DNA from: Blastococcus sp. URHD0036
GTDB lineage: Bacteria > Actinomycetota > Actinomycetes > Mycobacteriales > Geodermatophilaceae
Assembly (NCBI RefSeq): GCF_000701365.1
Contig: NZ_KL370778.1
Span: 263,561 to 327,560, forward strand
Length of the DNA: 64,000 nt
Direction: 5' to 3'
Under the pieces are notes generated by a model. That model saw only the letters and a list, made by a program, of their open reading frames with translations, searched no databases and had not been told where the DNA came from. Numbering within the stretch: the first letter of the stretch is position 1; the number at the start of each line of letters is the position of its first letter. Below, piece after piece: positions 29,185 through 37,914 of this stretch. The position numbers and the translations under genes are program-made.

Positions 29185-29516
29185 TCGGTCGTCGGCGGCG
29201 TTCCGCGCTCGCGGACCAGGCGGGCGGGCGCACACCGTGACCACGCGTCCTCGAGCAGCTCGGTCACCAGCCCGGGTGTCGCCGCGGCCAGGTCGACCCG
29301 CACGCCGGACAGCCGCTTCCCCCACCAGAGGAGGGCGCACGGACCGCCCTCCGCGGCGCGCGCCTCCGACTCATCGAGCATCACGTTGAGCTGGGCGTCG
29401 GTCCACTGCGTGGCCAGGATGCGGGTGCCCAGCCGGAAGGCCCGCTTGCCGTGGTGGTCCCCCTCGGTGACCTCGGGCAGGGCGAGCGCGACCGCGCGCA
29501 CGTCGTCCGGGGTCAC
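29178..29516 (-). CDS. MmcQ/YjbR family protein
   Basis: 112 residues of the small CyaY-like fold family. TPDDVRAVALALPEVTEGDHHGKRAF and the later WWGKRLSGVRVDL are typical. Function of the family is not settled; some members bind DNA. The GTG start overlaps the stop of the VOC gene (GTGA), so the two are coupled. Its TAG stop lies in the right arm of the structured palindrome. Confidence 0.85.
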   Translation of the reverse strand: MTPDDVRAVALALPEVTEGDHHGKRAFRLGTRILATQWTDAQLNVMLDESEARAAEGGPCALLWWGKRLSGVRVDLAAATPGLVTELLEDAWSRCAPARLVRERGTPPTTEA

Positions 29517-29911
29517 GAGGGCGCCGCGCCGGGGTAGCTGCCGACGCTCCAGCTGTTGCCCTCCGGGTCGCGCACGGAGAACTCCTGCCCGCCGTACTCG
29601 GGGGAGGCCAGCGGGCGCAGCACGTCCGCGCCGGCGGCCTGGACGCGCGCCCAGACGGCCTCGACGTCGTCGGTGACGAGGTAGGCGCCGCTGGCACCGG
29701 GCTGCACGTCCCACCCGCCGTCGTCCCGGGCGGAGCCGAGCATCACGCCGCCGCCGGGCGGCCAGGCGAGCTCGGCGTGGACGACGAGGCCGTCGTCCCC
29801 GGGGACGACGAGGGTCTCGGTGAAACCGAGGACGTCGACCAGCCAGCGGATCAGGGCGGGGGCGTCGGCGGCGCGGAAGGCGGGCCAGACGGTGGGCGGG
29901 GGAGTCGTCAT
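29513..29911 (-). CDS. VOC family (glyoxalase/bleomycin-resistance type) protein
   Basis: 132 residues made of two beta-alpha-beta-beta-beta units: FRAADAPALIRWLVDVLGFTET and the C-terminal YGGQEFSVRDPEGNSWSVGSY. The YXXxDPEGNxW ending is the classical VOC metal/substrate arm. It may detoxify or bind a small molecule; the substrate cannot be told. It starts at an ATG overlapping the stop of the AraC-type regulator (ATGA), the middle of a three-gene operon. Confidence 0.88.
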   Translation of the reverse strand: MTTPPPTVWPAFRAADAPALIRWLVDVLGFTETLVVPGDDGLVVHAELAWPPGGGVMLGSARDDGGWDVQPGASGAYLVTDDVEAVWARVQAAGADVLRPLASPEYGGQEFSVRDPEGNSWSVGSYPGAAPS

Positions 29912-30762
29912 GCCACCGATCCTGCGGGGTCGGCGCGCCAGCGGTCTTGGACGAATCCGAACTCCGCCTCCAGCCAGCGCAGCGGTGCGAGGCCGGCGAA
30001 GGCCCGCCAGTCGCGGGTCAGGTGCGACTGGTCGGCGAAGCCCGCCGCCGCGGCGAGGCCGGCAAGGTCCGGCGCGGCACCGCTGGCGACCCGCTGCGAC
30101 AGCGCCCGGCGGGCCCGGTCGAAACGGACGACGCGCGCGGCCTCCTTGGGGCCCAGGCCCGTCTCCGCGCGGAAGCGGGCGGTGAGGTGCCGCTCGGACC
30201 AGCCGAGCCCGCGCGCCAGCTCGGCCACCCGCAACCGCCCGCCCGAGGCCAGGGTGAGCCGCCAGGCCTCGGCGACCTCGGCGGCCGGCGCAGGTCCGGG
30301 GCGCGCGGCCCGGGTCAGCACGTCCTCGAGCGCCGCGAAGCGGTCCGGCCAGGTGGCCGCGGCGCGCACCCGGTCGACGAGCTCCCGCGCGACCGGGCCG
30401 AGGACGTCGTCCAGCGGGCAGTCCAGCGACGCCAGCTCGCCGGCGGGGACGCCGAGCAGCCGGCGGGCGCCCAGCGGGGTGAGGCCGAGCTGGAGGCCGG
30501 CCTGCCGGCCCGGGTGGGCGATCAACGCGGGGGAGGTGTGCAGGCCGCCGACCATCGCCTCGTAGCGGCCGGGCAGCTGCGCCGGATCGGCGTGCGCGGC
30601 GATCTCCAGCGGGTCGTCCAGGGTGACGATGAAGGTCAGGGTGGGGGAGGGCAGCCCACGGTGGACGCCGGGCTCCAGGCCGCTCTGGCGGTATCCGACG
30701 GCGTCGGCGACCAGCCCGCGCAGCGGCCCCGTCGGCCGGTGCACGACGAACTCGCTGGTCAC
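29908..30762 (-). CDS. AraC-family transcriptional regulator
   Basis: 284 residues from a GTG. The N-terminal part (about 1-160) is a sensor of the type seen in DUF6597-like AraC proteins; the C-terminal 100 residues hold two helix-turn-helix units (LRVAELARGLGWSERHLTARFRAE and LAGLAAAAGFADQSHLTRDWRAF). It is the first gene of a tight operon with the VOC and MmcQ genes (4-bp overlaps), which it probably controls. It is divergent from the GGDEF-EAL gene. Confidence 0.88.
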   Translation of the reverse strand: MTSEFVVHRPTGPLRGLVADAVGYRQSGLEPGVHRGLPSPTLTFIVTLDDPLEIAAHADPAQLPGRYEAMVGGLHTSPALIAHPGRQAGLQLGLTPLGARRLLGVPAGELASLDCPLDDVLGPVARELVDRVRAAATWPDRFAALEDVLTRAARPGPAPAAEVAEAWRLTLASGGRLRVAELARGLGWSERHLTARFRAETGLGPKEAARVVRFDRARRALSQRVASGAAPDLAGLAAAAGFADQSHLTRDWRAFAGLAPLRWLEAEFGFVQDRWRADPAGSVA

Positions 30763-30876
30763 CGGCTCAGGATGGCACCGGCGGCCGGGACCGTCGACCG
30801 GCTCGATCCCCCCACGGGGGCGGGTGGGGGCCGAGCGCCCCTCAAGGACGGCGACGGTGGATCCGATCTCTCCGGC

Positions 30877-32907
30877 ATGGCCCTCCTCCGCCGGCTCGCG
30901 CCCGGCTCGCTGCTGACACGGTTCGCCGTCATCAGCGCCGTGCTGACGGTCGGGCTCGGTCTGGTGCTCTTCCACGTGCACAGCGACGCGATCGCCGAGC
31001 GGGCCCGGCAGCAGGCCGAGCGGGCCGTCGTGGTGACGGTGCGCCTGGGCCTGCAGCCGCAGATCACCGCGGACGACCTGGAGAACGGGCTGGACCCCGA
31101 GCGGCTGGCGCACGTCACGGCCGCGGTGCGGACCTCCGCCGGCGACACCGTCCGCGACGAGCTCACCGCCCTCGACCCGGTCGAGATCAAGATCTACAAC
31201 CGCGAGGGCGTGATCGTCTACGCCGACGAGACCGAGCTGATCGGCCGCCGGTCGACCTCCGACGACCTGGCCGAGGCCCTCGCCGGCGAGGTGGAGTCGG
31301 AGTTCACCTCGGACACCGCGGACGCCACCGGCAGCGGGGGCGGCGACCGGCGGATGCTCGAGGTCTACGTGCCCGTGCAGTTCGACGGCTCGCCGACCCC
31401 GGACGGCGTCATGGAGGTCTACCTCCCCTACGCGCCGGTCGCGACCGCGATCAGCGAGGACCTGCGCACGCTGAGCGTCACGCTGGCGATCAGCCTCGCC
31501 GTCTTCTACGCCGCCCTCTTCCGCCTGGTCGCCGGCGCCAGCAAGCGGCTGCGCCGGCAGACCGCGGCCCTGCACGCCTCGGCCGAGCGGGACCGGCACC
31601 AGGCCACGCACGACGCACTCACCGGACTGCCCAACCGCGTGCTGCTGCGCGACCGGCTGGACCAGGCCCTGGCCGCCGCCGGGCGCTCGCGGTCCGAGGT
31701 CGCCGTCCTGCTGGTCGACCTGGACCGCTTCAAGGAGGTCAACGACACCCTCGGGCACTCGTGGGGCGACCGGCTCCTGCTGGAGATCGGTCCCCGGGTG
31801 CAGTCGGTGCTGCGCGCCGGCGACACCGTCGCCCGCCTGGGCGGCGACGAGTTCGCCGTCCTGCTGCCCGTCGTCGACGGGATCGCCGAGGCCGAGGCGG
31901 TCGCCGGCCGCATCCGGGACGCGCTGCACCGGCGGTTCGACGTCGACGGCGTCGGCCTGGACATCGAGGCCAGCATCGGGATCGCGGTGTCGCCGGAGCA
32001 CGGGACGACCAGCGAGGACCTCCAGCGCAACGCCGACATCGCCATGCACGTGGCCAAGGAGTTCAAGGCCGGGGCGGTCGTGTTCCAGCCCGCCGAGCAC
32101 GTCGTCCCCTCGTCGCAGCTGACGGTGCTGGGCGACCTGCGCCGGGCGCTCGGCCGGGACGACGAGCTGGCCGTGCACTACCAGCCCCTGGTCTCCCTGA
32201 CCGACGGGTGCCTGGTGGGCGCCGAGGCGCTGGTCCGCTGGCAGCACCCGGAGCGCGGGATGGTCCCGCCGGCCGACTTCATCCCGGTCGCCGAGGGCAC
32301 CGGCCTGATCCTCGCGCTCACCGAGCGCGTCCTCGACATCTCCCTGGCGCAGGTCGCCCGCTGGGCCGGCTCCGGGCACCGGCTGCCCGTGGCGGTCAAC
32401 CTCTCCACCCGGTGCCTGCTCGACGCCTCCCTGCCCGACCTCGTGGCGCGACTGCTCGCCGAGCACGGGGTGCCTGCCGCCCTGCTGCGCCTGGAGGTCA
32501 CCGAGAGCGCGGTCATGGCCGACGCCGAGCGCTGCCTCGCCGTCCTGCAGCGGCTGCGCGGCCTGGGCGTGCACCTGTCCATCGACGACTTCGGCACCGG
32601 CTACAGCTCGATGGCGCAGCTGCGCCGGCTGCCGGTCGACGAGCTGAAGATCGACCAGTCCTTCGTGCTCGGCATGACCGTCAGCGAGCAGGACGCCGTC
32701 CTGGTCCGGACGGCGGTCGACCTCGCGCACAACCTCGGTCTCACCGTCGTGGCCGAGGGAGTGGAGCGGGAGGAGCACGTCACCGCGCTGCGCGAGCTGG
32801 GCTGCGACGTCGCCCAGGGGTACTTCTTCGCCCGACCCATGCCGGCCGGTGACCTCACCGCGCTCCTCGCCGCCCGGCACCTGACCGGTGACCGCCTGTA
32901 CGCCTGA
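30877..32907 (+). CDS. Membrane GGDEF-EAL cyclic-di-GMP enzyme
   Basis: 676 residues. Two membrane helices (about 15-35 and 190-212) flank a periplasmic sensor; then GGDEF (about 240-400) with intact RLGGDEF and RAGD inhibitory site, and EAL (about 415-670) with GAEALVRW, NLSTRCL, DDFGTGYSS and VVAEGVE. Both active sites look intact, so it could make or degrade cyclic-di-GMP. The ATG (MALLRRLAPGS) has no obvious ribosome site. It converges with the hydrolase gene, ten bases apart. Confidence 0.93.
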   Translation: MALLRRLAPGSLLTRFAVISAVLTVGLGLVLFHVHSDAIAERARQQAERAVVVTVRLGLQPQITADDLENGLDPERLAHVTAAVRTSAGDTVRDELTALDPVEIKIYNREGVIVYADETELIGRRSTSDDLAEALAGEVESEFTSDTADATGSGGGDRRMLEVYVPVQFDGSPTPDGVMEVYLPYAPVATAISEDLRTLSVTLAISLAVFYAALFRLVAGASKRLRRQTAALHASAERDRHQATHDALTGLPNRVLLRDRLDQALAAAGRSRSEVAVLLVDLDRFKEVNDTLGHSWGDRLLLEIGPRVQSVLRAGDTVARLGGDEFAVLLPVVDGIAEAEAVAGRIRDALHRRFDVDGVGLDIEASIGIAVSPEHGTTSEDLQRNADIAMHVAKEFKAGAVVFQPAEHVVPSSQLTVLGDLRRALGRDDELAVHYQPLVSLTDGCLVGAEALVRWQHPERGMVPPADFIPVAEGTGLILALTERVLDISLAQVARWAGSGHRLPVAVNLSTRCLLDASLPDLVARLLAEHGVPAALLRLEVTESAVMADAERCLAVLQRLRGLGVHLSIDDFGTGYSSMAQLRRLPVDELKIDQSFVLGMTVSEQDAVLVRTAVDLAHNLGLTVVAEGVEREEHVTALRELGCDVAQGYFFARPMPAGDLTALLAARHLTGDRLYA

Positions 32908-32917
32908 CCGTCGCCGG

Positions 32918-33763
32918 TCAGCCCTCCACGGACTCCAGGAACCGGCGCAGCGTCTCCAGGAACACCTCGGGCTGCTCGGAGTGCACCCAGTGCCCGGCGC
33001 CCTTGATCTTCACCAGCCGGGTGTGCGGGAAGAGCTCGTCCATCCGCGCCCGGTCCTGCGGGAGCACGTAGTGGCTGTTCGCGCCGGCCACCCAGAGCAC
33101 CGGCCCGTCGAACGTCGCGCCCGGCGGCGGGTCGGGGAACCCGCGCAGCGCCTCGAGGTCGCGGCCGAGCAGCTCGAGGTTGAGCCGCCAGCGCCAGCCG
33201 CCGTCCGCGCCGACGCCGTCGCGGACCAGCGACTGCAGCAGGAACGAGCGCACCATCCGGCTGGGCACGGCCTCGCGCAGCGCCGCGTCGGCGTCGTCGC
33301 GCGTCTTCAGCTCGTCGAGGTCGACCGCCTGCATCGCGGCGATGAACGCGGCGAACGGCGAGGCCTCCTCGTCGGGGTCGTCGGTGCGCCCCCCGGACAC
33401 CGGGTACTCGACCGGGGCCATGTCGACGACGACGAGCGCGCGCAGCAGCTCCGGCCGGCGCAGCGCCAGCTGCATGCCCACCTTGCCGCCCATGGAGTGC
33501 CCGACCAGCGTCGCCGGCTCGCCGAACGACTCCAGCTCCGCGGCCACGAGCCCGGCCATGTCGAGGTAGTCGACCCGCTCGGTCCACGGCGAGTGCCCGT
33601 GGTTGGGCAGGTCCAGCAGCGTGACCCGGTGCCGGCCGGACAGCCCCTTGGCGATCGTCGTCCAGTTCTTCCCCTGACCGAACAGGCCGTGCACGAACAC
33701 CACCCGCGGACCGGCCTCGCCCACCGTGCGGGCGTGCAGCCGTTCCTCGGGGTCCGTGGTCAC
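32918..33763 (-). CDS. Alpha/beta-fold hydrolase
   Basis: 281 residues from GTG. FVHGLFGQGKNW is the oxyanion region, VGHSMGGK the nucleophile elbow (Ser), and the C-terminal GAGHWVHSEQPE carries the His. The sequence resembles the YbfF/ABHD11 esterase type (DLPNHGHSPW, VVVDMAPVEY). Substrate unknown. It is divergent from the helicase gene. Confidence 0.9.
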   Translation of the reverse strand: MTTDPEERLHARTVGEAGPRVVFVHGLFGQGKNWTTIAKGLSGRHRVTLLDLPNHGHSPWTERVDYLDMAGLVAAELESFGEPATLVGHSMGGKVGMQLALRRPELLRALVVVDMAPVEYPVSGGRTDDPDEEASPFAAFIAAMQAVDLDELKTRDDADAALREAVPSRMVRSFLLQSLVRDGVGADGGWRWRLNLELLGRDLEALRGFPDPPPGATFDGPVLWVAGANSHYVLPQDRARMDELFPHTRLVKIKGAGHWVHSEQPEVFLETLRRFLESVEG

Positions 33764-33872
33764 CCGGCGATTCCACCAGAGTCGCCGCGCGCGGCGGGAC
33801 GCGGCGCGGTTCCCCGGGACCGTCGGTGCCGCCGCCTACCGTCGTCGGCCGGACCACAGGGGGAGCAGCACC

Positions 33873-35615
33873 ATGCCCGGACGGCGCCGCCGGACCAGCA
33901 CCACCCGCGCGAGCGGGACGACGACCCGCACCGCCACCACGCGGCGCGCGCCCGCCCGCCGGGCCGCGAAGCCCGCTCCGGACCTGCCCACCGCGGGCCC
34001 CGGCGAGCGGATCTGGGTGCTCGCCGTCCCCTTCCGCGCCCCCGCTCCCGGCGCGAGCTGGCACGCGGGCCTGCAGGCGACCGTGTACGTGGGCCGGTCG
34101 CTCCCGCCGGAGCTCGCCCCCTACGACCCGGGGCCGTACACGCTGGAGCGCTTCCTCGAGGACGAGCTCAACGACGAGCCCCGGCCGCTGCCGCCTGCGA
34201 AGTCGCTCGAGCCGCGCGAGGAGCAGTGCACCGGCGCCGACGCCGTCATCGCGTCGGCCGCCGCCGGGCACCGGGTGTTCCTGCTCGGCGACGACCCCGG
34301 CGTCGGCAAGACCGGGACGGCGATCATGGCCGCCCGCGAGGTGTGCGAGATGCGCGGCGGCGACCGGGTGCTCGTCGTCGCCGACCGGCCCGCCGCGATC
34401 ACGATCCCGCACTGGACCCGGTCGATCGCCGGCTTCGGCGACGGCGGCCTGCGCTGGTGCGTCACGACGTGGGACCGGCTGGCCAAGGTGGCGGCGCTGC
34501 TGAAGACCGCGCCGCAGTTCGACGTCGTCATCGGCGACGAGGCGCACATGGTCCGGCACACCACCACGCAGCGCTGGAAGCACTGGAAGTCGGTGTCCGG
34601 CGCGGCCCGGGTCAAGGACGCGCCCTTCGTCATCGCGGCCACCGCCACCCCGGCGCACTCCCCGCTGGAGCTGCCCTACCTCGCGCCGCAGTTCGCCGCC
34701 CGGGCCGGGGAGCCGCTGCGGTCCTGGGCCGACCTCCCGGCGAAGCTGACCGAGCACGGGTTCCACGTGGAACGCGGCCGCTACGGCTGGGCATGGACCG
34801 AGGACGCCGGCGAGCGCCGCGCCGACCTCGCGCGGCTGCAGGATTGGCTGACCGGCGGGGAGCCTCCGGCGGCGCTGCACCGGTCGGCGCCGTGGGGGCC
34901 GGTCTCGGTGAGCGGCACCGCCGTGGCGCTGAGCCCCGCCGAGCGGGCGAGCTACGAGGCGGAGTGGGGGGAGTTCCGCGCCGAGATGCAGCTGGCCCGC
35001 AAGGGGCGACAGACCGCCCGCGGCCGGGCCGCCCTGCTGCGGTTCCGGCAGAAGGCCGGGCTGATCCGCGTCCCGGCGACCGTCGACTGGGTGAAGGCGC
35101 AGGTCGAGGCGGAGCGGCAGGTGGCGGTGTCGGTGGAGTTCGTCGAGACCGCGGCCGACCCGATCCGCGAGGCGCTGCTGGACGCCGGGATCGCCGTCGC
35201 CGGCATCTACGGCCGTGACCGGTTCGACCCCGAGGCGGAGCGGCTGCGGTTCCAGACCGGCGCGGCGCCGGTCTGCGTCTTCACCGTGACGGCGTCGATC
35301 AGCCTGCACGCCGGCGAGCTGCTGCCCGGGGGCGCGACGGCGAGCGACCTGCCGCGGGTGGGCCTGTTCCACCAGCCGCGCTTCTCCGGCATCCAGGCCC
35401 GCCAGGTCACCGGCCGCACCCACCGCGACGGGCAGACCTCGCCGTGGCGGGTGGCGTTCGCCGAGGACACCGTGGAGGAGCAGGTGGCCCGCGTGATGGT
35501 GGAGCGGCTGGCGGTCAGCGGCTCCACCGCCGGCGCCGACACCGCGTCGCTGCAGGAGATCGCGGAGCTGCTCGACGCCGACTGGCTGCCCGGCACGGCC
35601 CTCACCGAGGCCTGA
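33873..35615 (+). CDS. SNF2-like DEAD/DEAH-box helicase
   Basis: 580 residues, ATG with GGGGAG eight bases upstream. A basic Arg/Thr-rich N-terminus (about 1-35) is followed by an unfamiliar domain (WVLAVPFRAPAPGASWHAGLQATVYVG, about 45-100) and a two-lobe motor: GDDPGVGKTG (Walker A), GDEAHMV (motif II), AATATP (motif III) and QVTGRTHRDGQ (motif VI). It is short for SNF2 remodelers and resembles helicases common in phages and mobile DNA. No partner nuclease or methylase gene is adjacent. A parS-like site lies inside. Confidence 0.82.
   Translation: MPGRRRRTSTTRASGTTTRTATTRRAPARRAAKPAPDLPTAGPGERIWVLAVPFRAPAPGASWHAGLQATVYVGRSLPPELAPYDPGPYTLERFLEDELNDEPRPLPPAKSLEPREEQCTGADAVIASAAAGHRVFLLGDDPGVGKTGTAIMAAREVCEMRGGDRVLVVADRPAAITIPHWTRSIAGFGDGGLRWCVTTWDRLAKVAALLKTAPQFDVVIGDEAHMVRHTTTQRWKHWKSVSGAARVKDAPFVIAATATPAHSPLELPYLAPQFAARAGEPLRSWADLPAKLTEHGFHVERGRYGWAWTEDAGERRADLARLQDWLTGGEPPAALHRSAPWGPVSVSGTAVALSPAERASYEAEWGEFRAEMQLARKGRQTARGRAALLRFRQKAGLIRVPATVDWVKAQVEAERQVAVSVEFVETAADPIREALLDAGIAVAGIYGRDRFDPEAERLRFQTGAAPVCVFTVTASISLHAGELLPGGATASDLPRVGLFHQPRFSGIQARQVTGRTHRDGQTSPWRVAFAEDTVEEQVARVMVERLAVSGSTAGADTASLQEIAELLDADWLPGTALTEA
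34760..34773. other. parS-like site C (inside a gene)
   Basis: GTTCCACGTGGAAC inside the helicase gene, read there as part of Gly-Phe-His-Val-Glu-Arg. It is identical to sites A and B. Confidence 0.65.
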
Positions 35616-35649
35616 GCGCCGTCCCGCCGCGGCAGTGCCGCGCCGTCGT

Positions 35650-35681
35650 CGCCGGTGCCGCCCCACAGCGCGGCACCGGCG
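35650..35681. terminator. Hairpin between convergent helicase and flotillin genes
   Basis: A perfect 12-bp stem, CGCCGGTGCCGC and its complement, around an 8-base loop, between the two stops. It may serve both directions. Confidence 0.65.
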
Positions 35682-35702
35682 ACCACAGGCCGGCAGTGGG
35701 CG

Positions 35703-37235
35703 TCAGTGCGGGGCGGCGCCGTTCCCGTCGGCCGGAGAGCCGTCGACGGGGATGTGGGTGACACCGTCCGCGATGTCCTGCTTGGTGAAGCGGCGCAGCA
35801 GCGCGCCGACGTCCAGGCCGGTGAGGTCACCGGACAGCTGCAGCCCCTGGGCGACGTTGCTCGCCACCGACCGGCCCAGCGACCCCGCGCCGTCGGTGGA
35901 GATGACCGTCATCTTGTCCACGCTCGACAGCGGCGCCGCCGCGGCGGCGACCACCTCGGGCAGCACCTTGACCAGCATCTCCAGGATCGCGGCCTCGCCG
36001 TACTTGGCGAACGCGTCCGAGCGCGCGTCCAGTGCCTCGGCCTCGGCCTGACCGCGGGCCAGGATCGCCGCGGCCTCCGCCGCGCCCTCCCGCTCCACGG
36101 CGTCGGCGATCGCCTGACGGCGCAGCTTCTCGGCCTCACCGCGCTTGGCGCCCTCGACCGCCTCGGCCTCGGCCAGCGCGGAGCGGCGGGCCCGCTCGCC
36201 CTCACCGGAGAGCTTCGCCTGCTCGGCGGCCGCCTGGGCGGCGGCGATGGTGGCCTGCCGCTGCGCCTCCGCGGTGAGGATCGCGGAGTTCTTGCGGCCC
36301 TCGGCCTCCTGCTCCACGCGGTACCGCTCGGCGTCGGCGGGCCGGCGGACCTTGGTGTCCAGCTGCCGCTCGGTCAGCGACGCCGTCCGGACGGCGACCT
36401 TCTCCTGCTCGGCGAGGATCGCCTGGTCCTGCGCGGCCTGGGCCAGCGGTCCGGCGGCTGCGGCCCGGGCCTTGGCGGCGTCGGTCTCGGCGGCGATCTC
36501 GGCCTGCTTGAGCGCCAGCTGGCGCTGGGAGATCGCGATCGCCTCGTCGGCCAGCAGCTGCTCCTGCTGCGCGGCCTGGCGGGCCCGCGCCTCGGCGATG
36601 CTGGCCTCCTTGAGCACCCGCGCGGCCTCGGGACGACCCAGGTCGGCGAGGTAGGTGCCCTCCGCCTGGATGTCCTGCAACTGGAAGGTGTCGAGCACCA
36701 GGCCCTGGCCGGTCAGGGAGGACTCCGCCTCCTCGGCGACGGCGGAGGCGAACGCCGCCCGGTCGCGGATGATCTCCTCGATCGTCAGCCGGCCCACGAT
36801 CGAGCGCAGCGCACCGGCCAGCACCTCCGAGGTGAAGGTGTCGATGCCCTGCTGCTGGTTGAGGAAGCGCTGCGCGGCCGCGCGGATCGAGTGCTCGGTG
36901 CCGCCGACCTTGACGATGGCCACACCCTCCAGGTCGCACTTGACGCCCTGCTTGGACACCGCCCCGCGGATGCCCACCGGGATGCGCCGGCTGGAGAGGT
37001 CCATCGTGTGCAGCTTCTGGACGACGGGGAGCACGAACACGCTCGCGCCCATGACCACCTTCTGGCCGGAGCTGTCCCGCGACACCCCGCCCTCCGCGTC
37101 GGTGACCTGCCGGCCCTGACGGCCGGTGACCAGGAACGCCTGGTTCGGCCCGGCGACCTTGATCCGGCTGAGCACGAACAGCACGAGCAGGACCGCGAGG
37201 ACGACGATGCCGCCGACGGCGATGAGCAGGGTCAC
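35703..37235 (-). CDS. Flotillin-like SPFH membrane protein
   Basis: 510 residues. An N-terminal membrane anchor (LLIAVGGIVVLAVLLVLFVLS) is followed by an SPFH domain (about 30-200) and a long Ala/Glu-rich coiled coil (about 210-430) with many AEA and AAA repeats, ending in a glycine-containing tail. Flotillins scaffold ordered membrane zones. The GTG start overlaps the end of the upstream nfeD-like gene, the classical nfeD-flotillin operon. Confidence 0.94.
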   Translation of the reverse strand: MTLLIAVGGIVVLAVLLVLFVLSRIKVAGPNQAFLVTGRQGRQVTDAEGGVSRDSSGQKVVMGASVFVLPVVQKLHTMDLSSRRIPVGIRGAVSKQGVKCDLEGVAIVKVGGTEHSIRAAAQRFLNQQQGIDTFTSEVLAGALRSIVGRLTIEEIIRDRAAFASAVAEEAESSLTGQGLVLDTFQLQDIQAEGTYLADLGRPEAARVLKEASIAEARARQAAQQEQLLADEAIAISQRQLALKQAEIAAETDAAKARAAAAGPLAQAAQDQAILAEQEKVAVRTASLTERQLDTKVRRPADAERYRVEQEAEGRKNSAILTAEAQRQATIAAAQAAAEQAKLSGEGERARRSALAEAEAVEGAKRGEAEKLRRQAIADAVEREGAAEAAAILARGQAEAEALDARSDAFAKYGEAAILEMLVKVLPEVVAAAAAPLSSVDKMTVISTDGAGSLGRSVASNVAQGLQLSGDLTGLDVGALLRRFTKQDIADGVTHIPVDGSPADGNGAAPH

Positions 37236-37786
37236 GGGAGCTCTCCGACTTCTGGGAGGGGGTCTGGGGCGGTCGACACGACGTGGACGGCGGTCTCGCT
37301 GAGCGCCTCGACCACGTAGACGGGGGTGCCGGCCGGCAGCGGGACGTCGCTGCGGGCCGCGTACTTCAGGCGCTGGCCGGCCAGGCTCAGCCGCACCTCG
37401 CCGTAGCCGGTCGCGGGCACCGCGGAGACGACGACGCCCTGCGTGCCGGCCAGGTGGTGGCGGGTCAGCGTCTCGGTCGTCGGCATGTCGCGCAGCGCGC
37501 GGGAGAGCCGGACCGCGCCCCAGGCCAGGGGGACGGCGAGCGCCAGCCCGACCAGGAGCGCGATGAGCACGGTCGCCGTCCCGCCGAGGGACTCCGGCAG
37601 CAGAGCGGTCGCCGCGGCACCGCCGAAGCCGACGCCGCCGAGCAGCGCGGCCACCGCCTCGAGCGAGAACGGGCCGCCGTCGGCGTCGAAGGCCAGGTGG
37701 CCGATCTCGCCGACCAGCAGGGAGACCAGCAGCAGGACCACGCCGATGGTGCCGACGACGAGGAAGGCGGTCGCTGCGGCGTCCAC
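37232..37786 (-). CDS. NfeD-like membrane protein
   Basis: 184 residues from a GTG close to GAGGGG. Three hydrophobic segments (AFLVVGTIGVVLLLVSLLVG, VAALLGGVGFGGAAATALL, VLIALLVGLALAVPLAWGA) precede a soluble OB-fold part (LAGTQGVVVSAVPATGYGEVRL, SDVPLPAGTPVYVVEAL), as in truncated NfeD proteins that pair with flotillins. Its stop overlaps the flotillin start. Confidence 0.87.
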   Translation of the reverse strand: MDAAATAFLVVGTIGVVLLLVSLLVGEIGHLAFDADGGPFSLEAVAALLGGVGFGGAAATALLPESLGGTATVLIALLVGLALAVPLAWGAVRLSRALRDMPTTETLTRHHLAGTQGVVVSAVPATGYGEVRLSLAGQRLKYAARSDVPLPAGTPVYVVEALSETAVHVVSTAPDPLPEVGELP

Positions 37787-37914
37787 GGTCCCCCTCGCTG
37801 CTGGTGGTCTCCCGTCCGCAGACTCCCAGCCCGGCAGGCGGCGATCAACCGGTTCTGGGACGCATCCGTGCCGGTTCACCCAGGCGTGTCGGCAGAGCGC
37901 GGGAGAATGGCCGG

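Noticed and set aside
33873-35615. Prophage or integrated element around the helicase
   Set aside because: No integrase, structural genes, attachment repeats or composition change nearby.
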